Shown here in pieces: positions 56,413 to 64,000 of a DNA stretch of 64,000 nucleotides. Location of the stretch: assembly GCA_002049455.2 (NCBI GenBank), contig KV918931.1, forward strand, positions 1 through 64,000. Reading direction: 5' to 3'. The DNA comes from Porphyra umbilicalis (lineage: Eukaryota; Rhodophyta; Bangiophyceae; Bangiales; Bangiaceae). A model generated the notes under the pieces. It was not told the DNA's origin and ran no database searches. It saw nothing but the letters and a program-made list of their open reading frames with translations. Each line of letters opens with the position of its first letter. Within the stretch, counting starts at the first letter, position 1. The position numbers and the translations under genes are program-made.

Positions 56413-58638
56413 CACCGCCGAGCAAGAGTGCATGGTCACACCCTCTTTCTGGTATTTAAACTGGGGCTCGCAGGTCTTTTGAACCGATACTGGCTCTTTT
56501 GGCCCATTTGGGGCAAGCATCTTAGCGTTTGCGAGACGCGTTTGACGTAACACACAGTTTAACGAGTTTAGGACGCTGACGACTCCGCGCGAGTGATTGG
56601 ACGAGCGCGTCTCTCGGAACTGCAGCACATGGATCCAGCGATGGAAAACTTCGTCACTCACGAGCAAACGCAAGAGGCGCTTGCGCCGCTCTAGCAGGAC
56701 AGGCTGATACGTTGAGGGATTGCAACGCAGGGTCGTACGAATCGATTCGAGTCGCTGTCGTGGCATGCTGTAGCAGTGCCGCCAGCTCCCCAAACATGCC
56801 TCGTGACAGGCGTGCAATCTGATCTGTCAGATCCGAAATCGAAGTTTCTAGGTTCTCATCCACACTATGTCTCGTGTCACGTCAAAATAGTTGGTGCTAG
56901 CTGACGTGTGTGCGCAGCCTAATAATGTGATTCGGGCAAGAATATGTGCACATGCTTCCGCTGTGTGGCGTGTGCATAACATCCGATTCATTGCGGTTGC
57001 AAAGTGATTACCATCGTCGTGCAGCATACTTGGACTGATGGAATTGCACGCTTCCTAGAAACGGCGTTACGGATCAGGCCGAAATGGCCTTACGGTCTGG
57101 AAAGACACTGCAGCATCAAAAATATTCAGTGGAGATGCTGATCTCTCCCGAAAAGTCCTACGCTGGTCTCCAGATTGCCCATCGGATCGGTTCCGTCCAA
57201 AAGAAGATGAGAAAGAACCGCGACTATCTCGATTCGGGTTGCAGACGTCGCGCAACCCTTCAGCCGAAGCACCTTGTCGGCTTGCCCGACGTCGAGCACA
57301 CAATCGTGGCCCAGAATGTAGTGCGTCCCGAGCGTCGGTCAATCCAGCATTGTTTCTTTCATTCGTGTTGCACTTTGCGTCCTCGACCTCTGCAACCGCC
57401 ACTTTTTCGAGGTCTGTAAAATGAATTTTGGCTTTCCGCTACGCGTCGCACTTCCCATAAGTGGACCGCTCTGTGTGATTCTGGGGTTGGGAACTCCTTC
57501 GGGTGGGTTTGTTGAACATTCCAGTCCCTGCGTGAGCCCAAAGCAGATCAACAGTCGGGTTTCACACGATGGAGAGAATGAAGAGTGTCCCATGCTGATT
57601 GGTTCATGTACCCCTGATTCTAACAACTCGCCAACAAGGAAACCGCAATAGTCCGGCTATCAATGCGCCAAGTTCAATGATTATAACGCCTTGAGTTTTG
57701 ACTATCACTCGTGCGCATGTCTATCGATCCATCTCCACCCGGGCAAAACTCATCCTCACCAGTTCTCCGAGATAAATGAAGTGATAGCGCGACCGTGCAA
57801 TCAGCCGGCTGCTTCAGCCTCTGGTGCCACTTGCTGACTGCCAGAAGCCCAAACCACGCATTCTACTGCCGGGTCGTACGGTGCGCTCCAACAACCATTT
57901 CCTTCCAGGTGACCAGGGAATGTTGGTGCACTGCGCCTGCCACTGAGTCGCCACCATTGGATGGCCCGCCGCTGAATGCGCCCGGCTGACGTGATCACGC
58001 GCAGGGGTTGGGAGTTTGAAGTGGCGCACTCTGTTTCTGTGGGACATGTCGCTTGGCGGGTGCGTGGTGGGCTTTTCTTAGCGCTTTACGTCCGCATTGA
58101 CGGTGACGTATGCATGGTCCGAGTTTGATACTGGTGAAAATCTATCAGGCTGCCTGAAAAGTCCAACCCGACGGCACGAGACCTTTCTTGTATCTCGACA
58201 ATTTGAAGACATCCGATTGGCTCCCGGGTACGGTTGCCGCTCGGGCTAATGCCAAAATGAAAGCCATCCCGTGAAAATATGGCCGCGGCTGCGGCCCAAT
58301 GCCCCCGGATATCGCTTGATGGGTACCGAATGGATACGCCCGCCGCGACTACTGCGCGAATTGGCGCACCGATAGACGCGCTCAAAGTGAACGCTCGTTA
58401 AGCTCCACGGACCCCGTCTGTGACGGGCATAAGACAGGCAAAGGCTTCAAACTGACCCAATGCGGTGGCCATCTGGGTCTTAACAGCCCAGAAAGGCGCT
58501 CAAGGCCATTTGAATTAGGCATACATTCCTTCGCGCGTTGCTGTGTCACTGACAGGTGTCAACAAGCTCAGTCTGTGATCTGATCTGCCCGAGCCAATCG
58601 CCGTCAATGAACCGTTGCGAAGTGGCTCGCCTTGGTCA

Positions 58639-60919
58639 ACAATCGTGAACACAAAATAACCACCGGGCCTGCGCTAAAATGAATCTCTGATAAGCGTATT
58701 CTGACGCTGACTTGGTTTTGAGATCGAGAATCACGTTGGTATGGCCGCAGAAGGCGTGCCCGTCAGGACAGGTTTTCCGCCGCATTGAAGATGCGCCATT
58801 CCAGCTCATGAGGCAAAACTTGGATATGAAGCCAACGCGCGTTTGTTCTGAATCGCCTGCAATTTCCTCGAAATGCGCGATGCCAACCCTGGTGACGAGC
58901 TGTAGCTGTAGGGGAACTCGAGAGAGAAAAGGCAGGCACAAGAACAGCTGCAGGCGGGGGATGCGCTTCAAGACTGCAGCTACCTCGCAAGAGAGCATCA
59001 GGATACTGTACTGACAGCGTCCAGCGCAGACGAAGCTAACAAACGTCCAGCTGGCGATAAGGCACATGCTCCCCTACTTGAGCACGCTATAACTGTACAA
59101 GCGGCCAATGGACGACGAGGTCACGCTGGCGCCCACCCAGAAGTAGCTGATGATCTTCAAGCACTACACCACTGCTCGTATCCAACAGTTGGCCTTTTTC
59201 ACAATGATGTATGCTCAGGCGCACTCCGCGGTCACTGCACCAACAGTCCCGCACTGACATTTTGATTCAGCTTAATTATACTTCGATGTCCGAGGTTAGC
59301 TCTTTACAACGCGCGACGGCCACGACATCGGTTGTTAAGGCCAAGACCACGGTCTCGACGTAAGCGACGGCTTTAGAATTTCGATTCTCATTCGTCTATC
59401 AGTCCTATATTTAGCAGAGGTTCTCTATATATCTCTGGCCGACTGAGTTTAGGGAGGTTGGCCGCCTGGTGTTGCTTTTTCACCCGGTCCATTTTATATG
59501 CGTTGCATTCTAGTTCGTGTCTGTCTCGTCAAGTTGGAGCTACATCCTCCTGCCGCACTTTTCTGACTGGACCATCCCGATGTGTGCGAACCATACCATC
59601 AGCCGAGCCTGTGTCCCAGATTCGTGCCGGTGGAGTGCCTCTGCCTGCGTATCGGAGGAAGGCTGACAAACCAGGCGCACATACAATCTGTCAGTGCGTG
59701 TCACGCCGGAAATGTGCTTGTCGAAGCGTGAAGGGAGCCAGCGGGGTTCCCTAGACCTTTAATGTGCGGACTACACACTGGGGCGCTCATCTCATCAACA
59801 GTCTGGTCAGACGCGCAGACTGGGTCCATGGTGATTCTTCTACGGATCAGACCAAGAGCAGGGCGCGCCGCAAACCCAGCAGAGCGGTCTTGGACGACCT
59901 ATAATGTGGTGCTGTACTCGGGAAACTAGGAGCTCAACACCCCCATTTGATCGTGACCGTTCCTCCACGATGCTAGGTGCAGAAGCTTGGGCTACTGTAG
60001 CCACAATTGCTACTACGAGCAAGAGCAGGAAACATTAAAAACCCATGTCATTTTTGAACAAGTGTAACATTTTGTGGGACGCGCAATAGCGATTGGCGCG
60101 GGGGGTTCTTCAACTGACATACCGTATGTGCTTCAGCATGCGAACGTGCACGCGTGCTTTTCGGGAAAGAACCCCGGGGTCGCTGAAGTACTCTCATGCT
60201 GGACGTGGAACTGCTCTGCGTTGCGCTACTATCGGCATAGCATTGGAGGAAGCTTCAAGGTCTGTCTCGGTGAAGGAAATCAGAGGCACTGCACCCGTAG
60301 AACGATCTCTCTTGAGAGTTGCAGAGTGTGGCAAAAGCTGCTGGCGCAAACTTATGCAGAGTACAACACTCAGTGTGGGTGTCCTCGTATTACAAGGACA
60401 AGCCGGTGCGTCAGACCTGAAAGCGTGAAGAGAATGAACCAGACGTTTAATGTCGCGTTCAGTAGATGCAGCATTGAGTGCTCCCATGGCACCACATAGC
60501 TCCTGACTATGCTTTGCTAGCAGCATCCATCAAGATACATTCTCTCAGATAATAACACATTCAGAAGGCTGCATTGTACTCTAGAGGGCAATCTTCTGAC
60601 GGCGAGAGGGGAAACCACATAGGTGTAGTATATACGGCAGAACCTAGTATCACCCTCGTAGGCCAACAAGAATGGAGAGCAGAGGAGGCGGGCCGCTCTC
60701 CACTATTTCGCTCTTATGTCCATGATGGTCGACGAGCTTCTGCCATGTCATACCCAAGAAGTTATCGTCATACTTCTGTCTTCCAGCCCGTCATGTGGAG
60801 CTCTGTCGGAATGGCAGTGGTCGCACTACTTGGCACGGTTCTGCTGTACCTGATCATCCATCTATTGAAGTGGTTCTCAATACTGAACATTGTTCGAACG
60901 AGGCTAGATAACAAGGCAA
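58639..60919. other. Repeat-island spacer
   Basis: Ordinary composition. A 143-aa open frame (59067-58636, -) and a 139-aa frame with one hydrophobic stretch (60574-60993, +) are present, but neither has a recognisable domain or the third-position bias of real genes here. Confidence 0.3.
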
Positions 60920-61594
60920 CTATGACCGCCCTCCCATGGCCCGCAGAGGGCGTAAGAAAAGAAGACCGAACCAGGTTGGCACGCTGCCGCTAATGGCCAT
61001 CACAAAGCGATCGATAGCTTCAGGAAGATCGTCAGCAGTGCCGCCGTTGTCAATCACAAAGTCCGCCATCTGCGCCTTTTGCTCAAGCGGCATCTGCGAC
61101 GCGATGCGCTGCTCCGCCTGCACTTCGGTCAGGGTCCCGTCTGCCCGTGTCATAAGGCGCTCCATCTGCTGCTCGCGCGAGCACGTCACCACCACCGTGG
61201 CCGTACACAGCGGCAGCAGGTTGCGCGTCTCAAACAGCAGCGGCGTGTCGAGGACGACCAGCGGCGCACGTCGCACGAGGAGTGCCACCCCCAAGCGCCA
61301 CGCCATCGTCGCAATGATGAACGGGTGAGTGATGCGGTTGAGGCGCGCGCGGGCCGCAGCATCCCCAAACACCATGGCGCCGAGACGCGGGCGGTCCAGC
61401 GCGCCGTCGGCGGTCAGCACGTCGCGGCCAAACGCGCGCGCAATCAGCCACAGCGCGGGGCGGCCGGGCGCAACCACCTCCCGCGCGATCGCGTCGGCGT
61501 CAATGATCGGGATGGCGTGGTGCTCGGCGAGGCGGCGGGAGACGGTCGACTTGCCGCTCGCAATGCCCCCGGTGAGGCCCACAATGCACGGCAT
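60920..61594 (-). CDS. Dephospho-CoA kinase
   Basis: Last step of coenzyme A synthesis (phosphorylates dephospho-CoA at the 3' hydroxyl). 224 aa from ATG 61594 to TAG 60922-60920. Walker A is Gly6-Leu-Thr-Gly-Gly-Ile-Ala-Ser-Gly-Lys15-Ser-Thr. It is followed by Ile-Ile-Asp-Ala-Asp-Ala-Ile-Ala-Arg-Glu-Val-Val (substrate-binding Asp), Ile-Thr-His-Pro, Leu-Asp-Thr-Pro-Leu-Leu-Phe-Glu (the conserved PLLFE block), Gln-Met-Glu-Arg-Leu-Met-Thr-Arg and Asp-Phe-Val-Ile-Asp-Asn-Gly-Gly. These are the CoaE family marks. A short hydrophobic C-terminal extension may be a membrane contact. No targeting peptide is seen. The gene is divergent from the MoaA-like gene, 697 bp apart. Confidence 0.92.
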   Translation of the reverse strand: MPCIVGLTGGIASGKSTVSRRLAEHHAIPIIDADAIAREVVAPGRPALWLIARAFGRDVLTADGALDRPRLGAMVFGDAAARARLNRITHPFIIATMAWRLGVALLVRRAPLVVLDTPLLFETRNLLPLCTATVVVTCSREQQMERLMTRADGTLTEVQAEQRIASQMPLEQKAQMADFVIDNGGTADDLPEAIDRFVMAISGSVPTWFGLLFLRPLRAMGGRS

Positions 61595-62291
61595 GGCGGC
61601 GACGGCGGGGAGGAAGGGGAGGGCGGTGCGGATGGGGATGATGGGGGCGTGGGCGGGGTGGGATACCGCGGAGGGGGGCGCGTGCGCGATCCGCGGCGCG
61701 GGGGTGCGACGCCGGCGGGCGCGGGCGTGTGCGGTCCCCGTTGACGGATCGGGCCGGCGGGCGCGCGTGCGGATCTGGTTGGCCCCGATTGATGGCGGAC
61801 CGCCGCACAACGTGACGGTGCCACGCCGCGCGGCACCGGAACGTTTCGCCGATGCCGCAAAGGTGGCCCCACGCGGGCCCTCTTGCAAGTGGCGCGGAGG
61901 GCCCTGTCGGAATCCCCCCCCACGTGCCCGCAGGCGGGTAGCCCGGATCCCGGGCGCCCCCGGTGTGACGCGCCCGCATCCGCCACCCGCGTGGGCGGCC
62001 GCGCGTGCCGCAGCTCGGGGGGGCGCCGCCGGCGTCCACCCCCACCGCGGCGGTTGCGGTGCGCTGCCCCTCGTCGCCGCCCCCCCGCTCCGCCCCTCGC
62101 TCCCCGCGCGCCCGCCTTGCTGCGCGGCGCTCCCGTGTGCGGAAGCCCCGCCTTTTCCCTCTACGCGAGTGCCACCCCCCCCCCCCGACCCCGCCCCTCG
62201 CACGCGCCGCCGACCGCCGACCGCTCGCCCGGCGCGCCCGTCCGTCGTCGCTCGACGGGCGGCGCCCCCCCCCCCCCCTCCCCCCGTCACC
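61595..62291. other. Divergent promoter region
   Basis: GC-rich spacer between dephospho-CoA kinase (-) and CNX2/MoaA (+), with C-runs just ahead of ATG 62292. No gene. Confidence 0.4.
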
Positions 62292-63629
62292 ATGCTGCTG
62301 CGGCGAGCCGCCGCGTCGCTGGCAGCGGCCGGCGGCCGGCGGTACGCCGGCTTCCCCCCACCCCTGTCACCCCCCCCCTGCCCGCCCACCCCTCCGCCGC
62401 CGCCGCCGCCGCCGCCGCCGCCCGGTCCGCGTCGTCCACGGCGGCGGTGTGGGCCCCCCCCGCGCCGCGGCTGGCACGGAAACCCCCGCCCCCCCCCCCC
62501 CCCCACCGGCGGCTGCCTGCGGCGCCGCGTACCCCCCCCCCGCCGGCATGCCGAGTCCGCCCCCCCACCCAACCCGCCCGCCGCCGCCGCCGCCGCCACC
62601 GTCACGCCGAGCGCGGCGCCGGCGCCCGGCGGGTACCCCCCCCTCGACGACACCTTTGGCCGCACCCACACCTACCTCCGCATCTCCCTCACGGAGCGGT
62701 GCAACCTCCGCTGCCGCTACTGCATGCCCGCCGACGGCGTTGCGCTGACGCCCGCCGCGTCGACGCTGAGCGCGGCGGAGATTGGGCGGCTGGCCGCCCT
62801 CTTTGTCGCGTCCGGGGTGACGAAAATCCGCCTCACGGGCGGCGAGCCGCTCGTCCGCCGCGACGCCCTCGACGTTGTTGCCGCGCTCGGCGCCCTCCCG
62901 GGTCTAACCTCCCTCGGCATGACCACCAACGGCCTGACGCTCGGGCGGCGCCTCCCCGCGCTGCGCGCCGCGGGCCTCACCGCCCTCAACGTGTCGCTCG
63001 ACACGCTCGTGCCCGCCCGCTTTGAGCTCATCACCCGCCGGCGGGGGCAGGGGCGGGTGCTCGACGCGATCGACGCGGCGCTCGCCGCCGGCTTCCCCTC
63101 TGTCAAACTCAACTGCGTCGTCATGCGGGGCGTCAATGAGGACGAGGTCGTGGATTTCGTGCGGCTGACGGAAACGCGCCGCCTCGACGTGCGCTTCATC
63201 GAGTACATGCCGTTTGGGGGCAACGCGTGGTCGGACGCGCGCTTTGTGTCCTACGCCGAGATGCTCGGCGCCATTGGGGCGGGCGTCGGCGCGCTGGAGC
63301 GCGTCGCCGACGACCCGCACGACACGTGCAAGCACTATCGGGTGCCGGGCGCGGCGGGGCGCGTCGGCTTTATTACGTCCATGACCAACCACTTTTGTGG
63401 GGGGTGCAACCGCCTGCGCTTGACCGCCGACGGGAGCCTCAAGGTGTGCTTGTTTGGGAGCGACGAGGTGAGCCTCCGCGACGCCCTCAGGGGGGGGGCC
63501 ACCGACGCGGAGCTGCTCGCGCTCGTGCGCGCGGCGGTGCGGCGGAAGCACTACAGCCTGGGGGGGAAAAAGGACCGCCACGAGCTCGCGCGGTCGGACA
63601 ACCGGCCGATGATCACCATTGGGGGGTGA
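62292..63629 (+). CDS. CNX2: GTP 3',8-cyclase (MoaA/CNX2), molybdenum cofactor synthesis
   Basis: Radical-SAM enzyme making the cyclic intermediate from GTP, the first step of molybdenum cofactor synthesis, in mitochondria in plants and animals. 445 aa. The N-terminal cluster is Cys137-x3-Cys141-x2-Cys144 (Thr-Glu-Arg-Cys-Asn-Leu-Arg-Cys-Arg-Tyr-Cys). The SAM-binding Thr-Gly-Gly-Glu-Pro follows. The C-terminal cluster Cys369-x2-Cys372-x13-Cys386 has the exact MoaA spacing, and the protein ends in the conserved Gly-Gly. The start Met-Leu-Leu-Arg-Arg-Ala-Ala-Ala-Ser is a typical mitochondrial presequence. The Pro-rich stretch at 62350-62600 looks more natural in another frame, so two compensating homopolymer indels may be hidden there. 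Confidence 0.92.
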   Translation: MLLRRAAASLAAAGGRRYAGFPPPLSPPPCPPTPPPPPPPPPPPGPRRPRRRCGPPPRRGWHGNPRPPPPPTGGCLRRRVPPPRRHAESAPPPNPPAAAAAATVTPSAAPAPGGYPPLDDTFGRTHTYLRISLTERCNLRCRYCMPADGVALTPAASTLSAAEIGRLAALFVASGVTKIRLTGGEPLVRRDALDVVAALGALPGLTSLGMTTNGLTLGRRLPALRAAGLTALNVSLDTLVPARFELITRRRGQGRVLDAIDAALAAGFPSVKLNCVVMRGVNEDEVVDFVRLTETRRLDVRFIEYMPFGGNAWSDARFVSYAEMLGAIGAGVGALERVADDPHDTCKHYRVPGAAGRVGFITSMTNHFCGGCNRLRLTADGSLKVCLFGSDEVSLRDALRGGATDAELLALVRAAVRRKHYSLGGKKDRHELARSDNRPMITIGG

Positions 63630-64000
63630 GGGGTGGCGCCGGCTGGCGGCGTAGGGGGGTAGGCGGCTGCGCCTCGGGGTACAGGTATGAAACGACGAGG
63701 GCGTCTTGTTACAGGGGTGGGGGGGGGGGGGCGGGGTTGGGGCGCGGGCGCGCCGCCGATGGGGATTACGCCCGTGCGCTGTGGCGGCTCCCGTGCGGGT
63801 GGCACGCGGCCGGCCCCGAGTGGCCGGCGCCCGCGCACGGGGCGCCGTCGGCAGGGGTGGCCGCCAACTCTTTTTTGTCTGTCTCCTCCGCGCGTCCCCC
63901 GCGGCGGCCCGACGCATCCTAGGTGTTTCCTTTTATCCTGCCGACGCCGCACGGCGGCGCCGCGGAGCTCCCCCCCCCCCTCACCACCTCACGACGCGCG
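63630..64000. other. 3' flank of CNX2
   Basis: GC-rich sequence with a G-run (about 63720-63731). No further gene start is supported before the window ends. Confidence 0.35.

Larger units (their letters stand above)
55789..58638. repeat. Duplicated 2.85-kb unit, copy B (uninterrupted)
   Basis: Direct copy of 42829-47326 without the hAT element. The empty target GTTGAGGG is at 56711-56718. It shows the ancestral form of the unit: 28S relic with intron, then unknown sequence. A minus-strand frame pair (56863-56654, then 56817-56410 in another frame) is continuous here and is cut by the transposon in copy A. Confidence 0.9.

Noticed and set aside
56654..56863. Short frame resembling the N-terminus of a Mediator subunit (MED21-like)
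   Set aside because: The resemblance is a few helical residues only, and the frame shifts soon after. It lies in a repeat unit.
60574..60993. 139-aa plus-strand frame with a hydrophobic segment
   Set aside because: It overlaps the 3' end of dephospho-CoA kinase on the other strand and lacks coding bias. One hydrophobic stretch is not enough.
1..64000. tRNA and 5S rRNA genes
   Set aside because: No convincing tRNA B-box with acceptor pairing and no 5S core was recognised by eye. A covariance-model scan would be decisive.

Overview
Organism. This is nuclear DNA of a eukaryote with extremely GC-rich, mostly single-exon genes. Coding stretches are full of Ala, Gly and Pro runs and of long G or C homopolymers. 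Supporting signs are spliced genes (eL14 with one intron, D-aminoacyl-tRNA deacylase with four), ER, mitochondrial and plastid-type proteins, TTAGGG-type telomere repeats, and rDNA relics carrying group I introns. One intron sits at the 18S position (about E. coli 1506) known to hold group IC1 introns in Bangiales. The best inference is a bangiophyte red alga (Porphyra/Pyropia-like). That placement is inferred, not proven. || Layout. 1-5.4 kb: a divergent pair, the 5' end of a two-exon unknown gene (-) and a homopolymer-rich SANT/Myb-like protein (+). 5.9-9.4 kb: a thioredoxin-like plus zeta-type P-loop kinase protein (-). 10.5-17.3 kb: HIBCH (+), ribosomal protein eL14 (-), D-aminoacyl-tRNA deacylase (+, five exons) and a plastid-type RIP metalloprotease (+). 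18.8-19.65 kb: a MITE-like element, then cysteine dioxygenase (+). 20.9-27.2 kb: a secreted Cys-rich protein (-) and a beta-propeller-like protein (-). 28.2-33.5 kb: acyl-protein-thioesterase-like hydrolase (+), TMX2 (+) and SEC63 (-). 36.8-40.0 kb: convergent inositol-phosphatase-like gene (+) and METTL24-like methyltransferase (-). 40.6-60.9 kb: a lower-GC, gene-poor repeat island. 60.9-63.6 kb: divergent dephospho-CoA kinase (-) and MoaA/CNX2 (+). || Repeat island. A 2.85-kb unit occurs twice (42829-47326 and 55789-58638). It begins with a 28S rRNA relic containing a 354-bp group I intron. The first copy is interrupted by a 1639-bp hAT transposon with a perfect 8-bp target duplication, and the second copy keeps the empty site. 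Between the copies lie a long inverted-repeat element, the 3' end of a Ty3/Gypsy chromovirus polyprotein cut exactly where (CCCTAA)n begins, and an 18S-intron-18S-ITS1-5.8S relic. || Function. Most real genes are housekeeping: valine catabolism, translation and its proofreading, ER translocation and redox, sulfur amino acid oxidation, CoA synthesis and molybdenum cofactor synthesis. No operon logic applies. Genes alternate as divergent and convergent pairs. Several reading frames (HIBCH, RIP protease, phosphatase, kinase, propeller, SANT-like, methyltransferase) break only inside G or C homopolymers, which points to sequence indels in those runs rather than to real pseudogenes.
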